In this document: positions 43,407 through 52,083 of the stretch, one piece after another
How positions within the stretch are numbered: the stretch's first letter is position 1
Layout of the letters: the number at the start of each line of letters is the position of its first letter
NCBI RefSeq assembly: GCF_051668705.1
Contig: NZ_CP196351.1
Span: 1,550,001-1,614,000 of the forward strand
DNA length: 64,000 bases
Source: Alterisphingorhabdus sp051668705
GTDB lineage: Bacteria; Pseudomonadota; Alphaproteobacteria; Sphingomonadales; Sphingomonadaceae
Direction of reading: 5' to 3'
Translations under genes and position numbers: made by a program
Notes under the pieces: generated by a model
Database searches by the model: none
What the model saw: the letters and a program-made list of their open reading frames with translations, nothing else
What the model was told of the DNA's origin: nothing

Positions 43407-45296
43407 ATGAACCTCTCACCCCAATGGCTAGATCAATTGCGCGGGCGGCTTACGCTGTCCTCGATCATTGGGCGCAGTGTTCGGGTGGAAAAAGCCGGGC
43501 GTGAATTTAAGGCCTGCTGTCCTTTTCATAATGAAAACACACCCAGCTTCACCATTAATGATGTGAAGGGTTTTTATCACTGTTTCGGCTGTGGTGCCCA
43601 TGGCGATGCGATACGCTGGATGACCGATCATCGCGGATTGGGCTTTATGGATGCGGTCAAAGAACTGGCCAGCGAAGCGGGTATGGATGTCCCTGCCCCA
43701 GATCCAAAAGCCGCAAAACGCGCTGAAAAGCGCGATAGCCTTTATGATGTCTGTGCAGCAGCGCAAGACTGGTTTGCACAAAACCTACAAGGTGTAGAGG
43801 GCGCACATGCACGCGATTATCTGGCAAAGCGCGGTATCAGTGAAGACATTCAAGCCAAATTCGGCTTTGGCTTTGCGCCTGATGGCAGAGGGAATATCGC
43901 CAAAGCGCTGGATGGATTTGCCGCCGATAAACTGATCGAAGCAGGTTTGTTGATCTCCGTTGATGGCAAAGCACCTTATGATCGGTTTCGCGGGCGCTTG
44001 ATGATTCCCATTCGCGATGCGCGTGGGCGCACCATCGCTTGGGGCGGTCGCATATTGGGTGCCAAAGAAAGACAAGAGCGGGAGCCCAAATATCTCAATT
44101 CACCAGACACGCCTCTGTTTGATAAGGGCCGCACGCTTTATAACATAGACAATGCCGCAGCCGCATCACGCCAAACCGGCCGACTAATAGTGGTCGAAGG
44201 CTATATGGATGCCATAGCGCTGGCTCAGGCCGGTTTTGAAGACGTTGTCGCACCGCTCGGCACAGCGCTGACCGAAGAACAAATCGGCATGGCGTGGAAA
44301 ATGGCTGACCGCCCAATATTGTGCCTTGATGGTGATAATGCCGGCCAAAAGGCAGCTATGCGTGCGGCGCAGCGGGCCTTACCGATAGTATTTGCAGGAC
44401 ATAGCTTGGCATTTGCATCTCTTCCGCAAGGCTTAGACCCTGATGATCTGTTGCAACAATCGGGACCGACTGCCTTAGAACGGGTGTTGTCAGACAGTGT
44501 TTCCTTGGTTGATCGTATCTGGCAATATGAACTGGCCCAATCTGATCTATCCACACCGGAATCCAAAGCGGCGCTTAAAGCTGCTTTGATGGGCCATGTG
44601 CAGACAATAGCGGACCGCGACATTGCAGGTTTTTACCGCAACGAGTTGATGGATCGCTTTTACTCCGTGGTTCGCAGCAAATCGAGTTTCTCACATCCAA
44701 CTTCAAGATCGACCAATTTTACAAAGGCATTTTCCGCTAAAGGCAAATGGCAGTCTAGCAAGTCGTCCGCGCCATTACAGGTCAGCAAGTACCAGAAAAA
44801 TCTAGGCGTCGTAGAGGCAGTATTGTCAGGTTTTCTAAGGATACCTAAGGCTCTGTCTCTTCATGGAGAAGCCTTATGCGCTCTGGATTGCCAGAATGAA
44901 GAGCTAAGCCGATTAAGAAACTATTTGCTGGAATATTTAGCGCAGGGCCAGCCTCTTGATCGTGACCATTTGCTCTCCATATTAAGAGATGAAGGATTTG
45001 GGGAAGTAAGCAGCAGATTATTGCGGGCCGATGGTCTGCATTTCTCATTCTCCAGAGACAATGATATTGGGGACAGCGAACAGGAGCAACTTGATCAGGC
45101 GCAGCGGGATCTACAAGAAGTTTTACACATCGCGGTGGCCCAGCCACGCATAATGGCATTGCTACAAAGGGTTTCGGCAAAGCTGGACAATGAACCCAGT
45201 GATGAGGCATTTATGGAGTTTGCTAAGCTGCAGGAACAACGGCGCAATTTCAGTCAACGCATAAGTCATCTTGCAGAACGTGCACGTGCCCGATAG
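43407..45296 (+). CDS. dnaG: DNA primase DnaG
   Basis: 629 residues. The N-terminal zinc finger is C38-x2-H41 ... C59-x2-C62 (CPFHNENTPSF, YHCFGCGAHGD). The TOPRIM core follows (VVEGYMDAIALAQAG near 260 and DGDNAG near 312), then a C-terminal helicase-binding region that is less conserved. Makes RNA primers for replication. rpoD begins 50 bases downstream. Confidence 0.97.
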   Translation: MNLSPQWLDQLRGRLTLSSIIGRSVRVEKAGREFKACCPFHNENTPSFTINDVKGFYHCFGCGAHGDAIRWMTDHRGLGFMDAVKELASEAGMDVPAPDPKAAKRAEKRDSLYDVCAAAQDWFAQNLQGVEGAHARDYLAKRGISEDIQAKFGFGFAPDGRGNIAKALDGFAADKLIEAGLLISVDGKAPYDRFRGRLMIPIRDARGRTIAWGGRILGAKERQEREPKYLNSPDTPLFDKGRTLYNIDNAAAASRQTGRLIVVEGYMDAIALAQAGFEDVVAPLGTALTEEQIGMAWKMADRPILCLDGDNAGQKAAMRAAQRALPIVFAGHSLAFASLPQGLDPDDLLQQSGPTALERVLSDSVSLVDRIWQYELAQSDLSTPESKAALKAALMGHVQTIADRDIAGFYRNELMDRFYSVVRSKSSFSHPTSRSTNFTKAFSAKGKWQSSKSSAPLQVSKYQKNLGVVEAVLSGFLRIPKALSLHGEALCALDCQNEELSRLRNYLLEYLAQGQPLDRDHLLSILRDEGFGEVSSRLLRADGLHFSFSRDNDIGDSEQEQLDQAQRDLQEVLHIAVAQPRIMALLQRVSAKLDNEPSDEAFMEFAKLQEQRRNFSQRISHLAERARAR

Positions 45297-45309
45297 AGAG
45301 ACGATTAAA

Positions 45310-45363
45310 ATGGGTAAAGAACCCAAAGAAACAGGAATACATAATCTTGGCAAGCAAAGCTAA
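45310..45363 (+). CDS. Possible 17-residue leader ORF overlapping the rpoD start
   Basis: ATG at 45310 with GAGAG nine bases upstream, reading MGKEPKETGIHNLGKQS to a TAA at 45361. It overlaps the TTG start of rpoD in another frame. Translation is unproven; it may be a coupling leader or chance. Confidence 0.25.
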   Translation: MGKEPKETGIHNLGKQS

Positions 45364-47359
45364 AGACACAAGCGATAATGAGCGCGAAGATGGGGATGCC
45401 CCGCTGATTGACCTCAACGAAGCGTCAATTAAGAAGCTCATAACCAAGTCAAAAAAACGCGGCTACATCACCTATGATGAGCTTAACGAAGCCTTGCCTC
45501 AGGACCAGATGTCATCTGAGCAGATTGAAGATGTCATGTCGGCAATCTCTGAAATGGGCATCAATATCTTCGAAAATGACGAAGATGCTGCTGAAGATGG
45601 CCCTGAAGAGGTCGATGTTGAGCCGAAAAAGGCCGAAAAGCCAGTAGCGGAAAAGAAAAAAGAGACCAGTGATCGTACCGACGATCCTGTCCGCATGTAT
45701 TTGCGTGAGATGGGCGCGGTTGAATTGCTGAGCCGCGAGGGCGAGATTGCCATCGCCAAACGCATTGAAGCTGGCCGCGACACGATGATCCTCGGCCTTT
45801 GCGAAAGCCCCATCACCTTCCACGCTATTATTGAGTGGTCGACAGCTTTGAATGAAGGTGAAATGCAGCTGCGTGAGATTGTCGACCTTGATGCCATGCT
45901 TTCCAAAGAACCGGCACCGGAAAATCTTGACGAAGAAGCCGATGATGACGGCGAAATTAGCGAAAAAAATGCCGGACCTTCATTTAAAGAAGATGATGAG
46001 GTCGAAGAAGAGTCCGCAGATCAAGATGATGATGAGGACAATCTGACAGAGCGCCGTACAGAGCGGCAAAATGATGATGACGATGAAGACAACACATTGT
46101 CGCTCGCACAGATGGAAGCTGCGCTTAAGCCCGATGCGCTTGAGAAGTTCCTCCAAATAACCAATCTTTTCAAAAAATTCGCCAAACTTCAAAGCGAGCG
46201 TTTGACAACATTGGGTGTCGGCGATGACTTCCCGGCTGCTAAGGAAAAGAAATATCATGCGCTGCGTGAGGAGCTCACAGCAGAGGTCGAATCGGTTCAA
46301 TTTCACGCCAGCAAAATCGAATATCTTGTCGACCAGCTTTATGCATTTAATCGCCGCCTGACTGCATTGGGCGGGCAAATGTTGCGTTTGGCAGAGCGCC
46401 ATAAAGTTCCGCGCAAGAGCTTCCTTGACCGTTATCTCGACCATGAGCTTGATGAAAACTGGCTAGAAGATGTATCAAAAGTTGATAAAAAATGGGCAGC
46501 TTTCGCTACTAATGAAGCGGCAGCAGTAGACCGTATCCGCACAGAAATTAGCGATATTGCCTCTGCTACCGGCATGTCATTGCGCGAATTCCGTCGTATT
46601 GTGAACATGGTACAAAAAGGTGAGCGCGAAGCACGAATTGCCAAAAAAGAGATGGTTGAGGCCAATCTGCGCTTGGTTATCTCCATAGCCAAAAAATACA
46701 CCAATCGCGGTTTGCAATTCCTCGACCTTATTCAGGAAGGCAATATTGGCCTGATGAAGGCGGTTGATAAATTTGAATATCGCCGCGGGTACAAATTCTC
46801 CACCTATGCGACTTGGTGGATCCGTCAGGCTATCACCCGCTCTATTGCTGATCAGGCGCGGACCATCCGTATTCCGGTCCATATGATCGAAACGATCAAC
46901 AAACTTGTGCGCACAAGTCGCCAGTTCTTGCATGAGCAGGGCCGCGAACCGACGCCAGAAGAAATGGCTGCTCGCCTCTCCATGCCATTGGAGAAAGTAC
47001 GCAAAGTGATGAAAATCGCCAAAGAGCCGATCAGTCTCGAAACGCCTATTGGCGATGAGGAAGATTCGCATCTCGGTGACTTTATCGAAGACAAAAACGC
47101 CATCATTCCTGTCGATGCAGCCATTCAGGCCAATTTGAAGGAAACTGTTACGCGCGTCTTAGCCAGCCTTACCCCGCGTGAAGAGCGCGTTTTGCGTATG
47201 CGCTTTGGTATCGGCATGAATACTGATCACACTTTGGAAGAAGTCGGACAACAGTTCAGTGTGACACGTGAACGCATTCGGCAGATTGAAGCCAAGGCTT
47301 TGCGCAAGCTCAAGCATCCTTCACGCAGCCGCAAAATGCGCAGCTTCCTCGATCAGTAA
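45347..47359 (+). CDS. rpoD: RNA polymerase primary sigma factor RpoD (sigma-70)
   Basis: 670 residues. Region 1.1 (IDLNEASIKKLITKSKKRGYITYDELNEALP), the 1.2 segment DPVRMYLREMG, a long non-conserved region with a strongly acidic stretch (about residues 190-250), then regions 2 (GNIGLMKAVDKFEYRRGYKF, TYATWWIRQAI), 3 and 4 (TLEEVGQQFSVTRERIRQIEAKAL). Start is a TTG with AGGA ten bases upstream, giving MASKAKDTSD, which fits homologues. Housekeeping promoter recognition. Confidence 0.97.
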   Translation: MASKAKDTSDNEREDGDAPLIDLNEASIKKLITKSKKRGYITYDELNEALPQDQMSSEQIEDVMSAISEMGINIFENDEDAAEDGPEEVDVEPKKAEKPVAEKKKETSDRTDDPVRMYLREMGAVELLSREGEIAIAKRIEAGRDTMILGLCESPITFHAIIEWSTALNEGEMQLREIVDLDAMLSKEPAPENLDEEADDDGEISEKNAGPSFKEDDEVEEESADQDDDEDNLTERRTERQNDDDDEDNTLSLAQMEAALKPDALEKFLQITNLFKKFAKLQSERLTTLGVGDDFPAAKEKKYHALREELTAEVESVQFHASKIEYLVDQLYAFNRRLTALGGQMLRLAERHKVPRKSFLDRYLDHELDENWLEDVSKVDKKWAAFATNEAAAVDRIRTEISDIASATGMSLREFRRIVNMVQKGEREARIAKKEMVEANLRLVISIAKKYTNRGLQFLDLIQEGNIGLMKAVDKFEYRRGYKFSTYATWWIRQAITRSIADQARTIRIPVHMIETINKLVRTSRQFLHEQGREPTPEEMAARLSMPLEKVRKVMKIAKEPISLETPIGDEEDSHLGDFIEDKNAIIPVDAAIQANLKETVTRVLASLTPREERVLRMRFGIGMNTDHTLEEVGQQFSVTRERIRQIEAKALRKLKHPSRSRKMRSFLDQ

Positions 47360-47378
47360 ATCATTACATAGATCATCA

Positions 47379-47416
47379 CGGCCTGTTGGATATGTGTTCA
47401 GCAGGCCGAGTTGTTT
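47379..47416 (+). terminator. Hairpin after rpoD
   Basis: CGGCCTGTTG and CAGCAGGCCG form a ten-pair stem (one G-U) with a ten-base loop, followed by AGTTGTTT. It is 20 bases downstream of the rpoD stop. The T-run is interrupted. Confidence 0.65.
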
Positions 47417-47458
47417 CTGCACTGTATCACTATACTTAATATCACTTTAGGTAAGAGT

Positions 47459-47481
47459 GTGTTCAGAATTTTAGGGTAATG
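47459..47481 (+). promoter_or_regulatory. Copy of the shared TTCAGAATTTT-GGGT element
   Basis: The core TTCAGAATTTT, then AGGGTAATG, matches the element at 27090-27113 upstream of the tad operon. It lies 50 bases before the GTG at 47531. Confidence 0.5.
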
Positions 47482-47530
47482 TCTCTCATTGAAGGATTGT
47501 CGAAACGGCAATTTTCAAGCGAGGTAGACA

Positions 47531-48205
47531 GTGCGAGCAGAGCAAGACATTCAAGGCGATATGCAAGATCGGTTAAAGCCGATTGACTTGCTGCAACTGC
47601 GCTCCACACGCCAACCTGTCTTGCTGCGTGAACTGGCAACCAACAATGCTGCCTTTAATGGTAGCGATATTGCCGATGTTGCGCATTATCTTTGTCTGCT
47701 ACACGGACGCTATCCGGGATTGATGGACAGTTTGGCCGATCGCATGGTCGCTTCGGGTGACAATTTCTTTAGCGAGCTTGCAGAACGTTTTACCGCTGAA
47801 CGGCGTTTATTGACCGACCTTACCGTCGCAGCCGGACCAATTGGCAGATTATTAGGCGAAGACCGCTCAATGAACATTGTTGAACAATTGCGCGTTTCTA
47901 TCGACCTTTTGGCACGATCGGACCGCGAAGGCTGCGCACTGGGTGCTGCAGCGGCGATGCTTACAGAATGGAAGCATATCCGCCCTGCCCTTAATGCTGT
48001 TGCATCCAGGCTTTCCGTAAAAACTACTGGTTTTGACCATGATGCATTATCAACACAAATGCTGGAACGTGTTGCCAGTTATCCGGAAAAACGTCACCAG
48101 CGCGCCATTGCTTTTGGCGTAAAACAACTATGCCATCAACACGAACAATTTTGGTTACTCCTTAACAATCGCTGCGCCGCACGTCGCGCCGCATTGCATG
48201 GCTAA
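47531..48205 (+). CDS. Conserved-looking protein of unknown function downstream of rpoD
   Basis: 224 residues, GTG start with GAGG six bases upstream. All-helical prediction, no signal peptide or membrane segment. Repeated helices include LLQLRSTRQPVLLRELATNN, PGLMDSLADRMVASGDNFF and LAERFTAERRLLTDLTVAAG. No catalytic motif is evident and I do not recognise the family with confidence. It carries the shared promoter-region element, hinting at co-regulation with the tad operon. Confidence 0.7.
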   Translation: MRAEQDIQGDMQDRLKPIDLLQLRSTRQPVLLRELATNNAAFNGSDIADVAHYLCLLHGRYPGLMDSLADRMVASGDNFFSELAERFTAERRLLTDLTVAAGPIGRLLGEDRSMNIVEQLRVSIDLLARSDREGCALGAAAAMLTEWKHIRPALNAVASRLSVKTTGFDHDALSTQMLERVASYPEKRHQRAIAFGVKQLCHQHEQFWLLLNNRCAARRAALHG

Positions 48206-48300
48206 AAACATCTCATCTGCTCCCTTAGATTAGCGGCTATTTCATAACCTGTTGCACCATGACGGCAAAATGTTCGCTTGCGATTTTAATCCTGCCTATC

Positions 48301-48331
48301 TATCGAATTTAATCACGTAATTAATTCGATA
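48301..48331. promoter_or_regulatory. Palindrome TATCGAATT-N13-AATTCGATA upstream of moxR-type gene
   Basis: A perfect nine-base dyad with a 13-base spacer ends 23 bases before the start of the AAA ATPase gene. The left part of the spacer also continues the symmetry partially. It could be an operator overlapping the promoter or leader. Confidence 0.55.
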
Positions 48332-48354
48332 ACTTTCCAAAAGGACAGCCAGCG

Positions 48355-49200
48355 ATGCAGCGTTTTGACGGCACCAAAAATTATGTAGCCACAGATGACT
48401 TGAAGGTTGCCGTAAACGCAGCTGTCACCTTGAGGCGGCCATTGCTGGTTAAAGGCGAGCCAGGAACAGGCAAAACCGTTCTGGCGCAGGAAATCGCCGA
48501 CTCAGTTGGTGCTCCGTTGATCGAGTGGAATATCAAATCAACCACCAAAGCGCAGCAAGGCCTTTATGAATATGATGCCGTTGCGCGGCTGCGCGATGGG
48601 CAGCTGGGCGATGAGCGTGTGCACGACATTGCCAATTATATTAAGCGCGGCAAATTGTGGGAAGCATTTACAGCTCCGAAGCTACCAGTGCTGTTGATTG
48701 ACGAAATTGACAAAGCCGATATCGAGTTTCCAAATGATTTGCTGCAAGAATTAGATCGCATGGAATTCCACGTTTATGAGACGGGAGAGACCGTCAAAGC
48801 GGCAGAACGACCCATTGTGATTATCACGTCCAATAATGAGAAAGAACTGCCCGATGCATTTTTGCGCCGCTGCTTCTTCCATTATATCAAATTCCCTGAT
48901 CGCGACACGATGCAGTCGATCATTGATGTCCACTTTCCTGATATTCAAAAGCGTCTTGTCGCTAAAGCAATGGATATATTTTACGAAGTGCGCGAAGTGC
49001 CTGGACTGAAAAAGAAGCCCAGCACCAGCGAACTTCTCGATTGGCTGAAGCTATTGCTGAACGAAGATATGCCGCTTGAGGTGCTGCAAAACCGCGACCC
49101 AACTAAGGCCATTCCTCCATTGCACGGCGCGTTGCTCAAAAACGAACAAGATGTGATGCTCTTTGAACGCTTAGCATTCATGGCACGCCGCAATAGTTAG
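48355..49200 (+). CDS. MoxR-type AAA+ ATPase
   Basis: 281 residues. Walker A GEPGTGKT at 34-41, Walker B LLIDEIDKAD near 113-122, sensor-1 ITSNNEKELPD and an arginine-finger segment ALRRCFFHYIKFPD. MoxR proteins act as chaperone-like ATPases with a vWA partner; the matching partner is the CoxE-like gene at 50762, with the chemotaxis receptor gene inserted in the opposite direction between. AAGGA lies nine bases before the ATG. Confidence 0.92.
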   Translation: MQRFDGTKNYVATDDLKVAVNAAVTLRRPLLVKGEPGTGKTVLAQEIADSVGAPLIEWNIKSTTKAQQGLYEYDAVARLRDGQLGDERVHDIANYIKRGKLWEAFTAPKLPVLLIDEIDKADIEFPNDLLQELDRMEFHVYETGETVKAAERPIVIITSNNEKELPDAFLRRCFFHYIKFPDRDTMQSIIDVHFPDIQKRLVAKAMDIFYEVREVPGLKKKPSTSELLDWLKLLLNEDMPLEVLQNRDPTKAIPPLHGALLKNEQDVMLFERLAFMARRNS

Positions 49201-49201
49201 A

Positions 49202-50602
49202 TTAGCTGGTATAAGCCAATTCATAATTGCCCCAATAGCGACCGTTTATCCACAGCGGGACAAAGATGTTTTTTAGAACAACGCACTGATCTTCTGTGGG
49301 GTTGAACCGGTACGAACCAGCATGAAACTCTTCGTTTCGCTTGCTGACCGCTTCTGATGTCAGTTTGTCCATCAATATCATGCGGTTGCGACAATATTTC
49401 TTGTCATGATCTGCATCACCTGTAGGTGCTTTGGATCGCGCGCTTAAATGGGTTGGCAAATAACCATCTTCATTTGTGCAAACACTGCTATAGATATTTT
49501 GTTTTTGTGCTTGGAATTGGTCCAACAATGGCTGGATTTTGCGATCCGCATAGTCGTTAAATCTGGTGTTAAAGCGTTCTGGTCCAACGCCGCCGACAGG
49601 TTGATAATCGCGATCAAACACTGCCTCTTCAGACACTTCGCCTGAAGCAATGCCCTGCTCAATCACCTTGCAGACATGTGCAGCCGCTTCTTTGGCCGCA
49701 GCAATATATGGGTTATCGCGGTTAGACATGCCGGTGTGCAGAAGATTGTTAAACATCAAATTTGTTTTTTCTTCTAATGCGGTCATATTCTCCAAAACGC
49801 CGTCAAGCTGACGCACATTGGAACCCACATCATCGGAAAATTCGAATAATGTGTTACACATATGGGCCGTGTTGCGGCGCAGCTTTTCAGAGCTGTCAGA
49901 GATAGTATCTGACTGATTGTCGACTTCGGTCACAAGATGCGAAACATTTGATAAAGTCCGCCCGATCATTTCCATCCCGGATTTCGCTTCATGGCTCTTA
50001 TTGGCGCCCTGCCCCAATTGCTCGCCAATAATATCGGCTTGCCCTGCCAGAGATGTCATTGATTTGGTAATTTCTTCTGCAGCAGATCGCGAATCCTGCG
50101 CCAGCTTTTTCACCTCTGCTGCAACTACAGCGAATGTCGCACCAGCTGCACCAGCACGTTCGGCCTCAATTGCAGCATTTAACGCCAGCATATTGGTCGA
50201 CTTTGCAATAGCATCAATTTTTTGACTGGATTTAAGAACTTGATCCATTGTCTCGGTAAATGTGGTGATCTTATCGCCCATGAAAATCACTAAGTCGATG
50301 ATCGCCTCAAACTCTGTCATGGACTGCTGTATTGTGGTTGCACCTTCGCGCAATTCGCTTTGTGAACGCGCCGACAAAGCCCTTGCCTCTTCAATGGCAC
50401 GGCCCACTTCATCTTGCTCTTGTTCCAGCATGCGGGCGATTTCCTGCAAGCCAGCGCGCTTGCCATCAATGGATTTCCCAGTCTCTAGGACATCACCAAC
50501 AACCCGGGCTGCTTCACTGCATTCAACCATGGTTTCGCCACAGATTGCAGACATTGCATCCAGTATCTGGTTGTCATCAGCCCTAATTGCATTCAATTCC
50601 AT
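49202..50602 (-). CDS. Soluble methyl-accepting chemotaxis-type receptor with C-terminal sensor domain
   Basis: 466 residues without membrane segments. The MCP signalling coiled coil is central (IAKSTNMLALNAAIEAERAG, FAVVAAEVKKLAQDSRSA), but it is N-terminal to a compact C-terminal domain (about 330-466; PLLDQFQAQKQNIYSSVC, LPTHLSARSKAPTGDADH, FVPLWINGRYWGN) that probably senses a ligand. That order is the reverse of usual receptors. It lies between, and opposite to, the MoxR and CoxE-like genes, with one base separating its stop from the MoxR stop. Confidence 0.85.
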   Translation of the reverse strand: MELNAIRADDNQILDAMSAICGETMVECSEAARVVGDVLETGKSIDGKRAGLQEIARMLEQEQDEVGRAIEEARALSARSQSELREGATTIQQSMTEFEAIIDLVIFMGDKITTFTETMDQVLKSSQKIDAIAKSTNMLALNAAIEAERAGAAGATFAVVAAEVKKLAQDSRSAAEEITKSMTSLAGQADIIGEQLGQGANKSHEAKSGMEMIGRTLSNVSHLVTEVDNQSDTISDSSEKLRRNTAHMCNTLFEFSDDVGSNVRQLDGVLENMTALEEKTNLMFNNLLHTGMSNRDNPYIAAAKEAAAHVCKVIEQGIASGEVSEEAVFDRDYQPVGGVGPERFNTRFNDYADRKIQPLLDQFQAQKQNIYSSVCTNEDGYLPTHLSARSKAPTGDADHDKKYCRNRMILMDKLTSEAVSKRNEEFHAGSYRFNPTEDQCVVLKNIFVPLWINGRYWGNYELAYTS

Positions 50603-50761
50603 ATTCGCCTCCGTTTCCTTTCCGTAGCGAGATGATAGTTAATTTCGCGTAAACCATGCGATAATCACTTGCCTGATATGGTAAGCTGAAAGATCGCAAA
50701 TTCCGCTTTGACCAAGTGCAGATTTTCGGGCAACACAGCCACAAAGGACAATGGAATAGCT

Positions 50762-51943
50762 ATGTTTTTTGATTTTATGGATGCATTGCGCAGCGCTGGT
50801 ATTCCAGCCTCGCTTAAGGAACATCTTGCTCTGCTAGAGGCGCTGGACAAGGACGTGATTGAACGTTCGCCAGAGGAATTTTATTATCTTTCGCGCGCAA
50901 CCTTAGTGAAGGACGAAGGGCAGCTTGATCGATTTGATCAGGTTTTTTCCCATGTTTTCAAAGGCATTCAAACCAGTTTTGAAGAACAGAATGCCACTAT
51001 TCCCGCCGACTGGTTGCGGCAGGTTGCGGAAAAGTATCTCAGCGAAGAAGAAATGGCCGAAATTGAATCCCTTGGTGACTGGGATGAGATTATGGAAACA
51101 TTGAAAAAGCGCTTGGCTGAACAGGAAAAACGCCATGAAGGCGGAAGCAAGTGGATCGGCACTGGCGGCACATCACCGTATGGCAATGGCGGATATAACC
51201 CTGAAGGCGTACGCATTGGCGGGGAAAGCAAGCATAAAAACGCCGTAAAAGTCTGGGACAAAAGAGAATTCCAAAATCTGGATAACACCAAACAACTGGG
51301 CACTCGCAATATCAAAATGGCATTGCGACGGCTACGCCGTTTTGCACGCGAAGGTGCCGCAGACGAGTTGGACATTAATGGCACGATTGAAGGCACTGCC
51401 CGGCAAGGCTGGCTGGATATTAAAATGCGGCCTGAGCGACATAATGCTGTTAAGTTGCTGCTTTTCCTTGATGTCGGCGGCTCAATGGACCCGTTTATCA
51501 AACTGTGTGAAGAGCTTTTTTCCGCAGCAACAACCGAATTCAAGAATCTCGAATTCTTCTATTTTCACAACTGTATTTATGAGGGCGTTTGGAAGGACAA
51601 TAGCCGCCGATTTACCGAACGCACCCCGACATGGGATATTCTGCACAAATTCGGCCATGATTATAAGGTCATATTTGTCGGAGATGCTTCGATGAGTCCT
51701 TATGAAATCAGCCACCCCGGTGGATCAGTCGAACATTTTAACGAAGAAGCTGGCTCTGTATGGATGCAGCGCATGGTCAACACATATCCCGCGACCGCTT
51801 GGCTCAATCCGGTTCCTGAGAAACAATGGGGTTATTCGCAAAGCGTTCGTATGTTCCAAGAGTTACTCAAAAATCGCATGTATCCACTAACCCTTGACGG
51901 CTTAGACGATGCAATGCGCGAACTTAGTCGCAAGAGCGGATAA
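50762..51943 (+). CDS. CoxE-like vWA domain protein
   Basis: 393 residues. N-terminal helical part (MFFDFMDALRSAGIPASLKE; YYLSRATLVKDEGQLDRFDQ), a Gly-rich linker, then a vWA domain with a DxGGS variant of the MIDAS motif (LLLFLDVGGSMDPFIKLCEE) and a later FVGDASMSPYE. Pairs functionally with MoxR-type ATPases. The start at 50762 gives the family N-terminus; an upstream in-frame ATG at 50708 is rejected. The two partner genes are separated here by the inverted chemotaxis receptor. Confidence 0.88.
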   Translation: MFFDFMDALRSAGIPASLKEHLALLEALDKDVIERSPEEFYYLSRATLVKDEGQLDRFDQVFSHVFKGIQTSFEEQNATIPADWLRQVAEKYLSEEEMAEIESLGDWDEIMETLKKRLAEQEKRHEGGSKWIGTGGTSPYGNGGYNPEGVRIGGESKHKNAVKVWDKREFQNLDNTKQLGTRNIKMALRRLRRFAREGAADELDINGTIEGTARQGWLDIKMRPERHNAVKLLLFLDVGGSMDPFIKLCEELFSAATTEFKNLEFFYFHNCIYEGVWKDNSRRFTERTPTWDILHKFGHDYKVIFVGDASMSPYEISHPGGSVEHFNEEAGSVWMQRMVNTYPATAWLNPVPEKQWGYSQSVRMFQELLKNRMYPLTLDGLDDAMRELSRKSG

Positions 51944-52083
51944 ACCGCCCGCAACTTAGCTTTTAAAATTCCACAGACCAGAAGTTTAGCTCTCTGCTGG
52001 GCCAATCATATAAGACTATAATATTAGCGACCGTATCACCGTAAAAGAGCGTCTTCTATTAACCCGAAATCAGCAGATTTATC

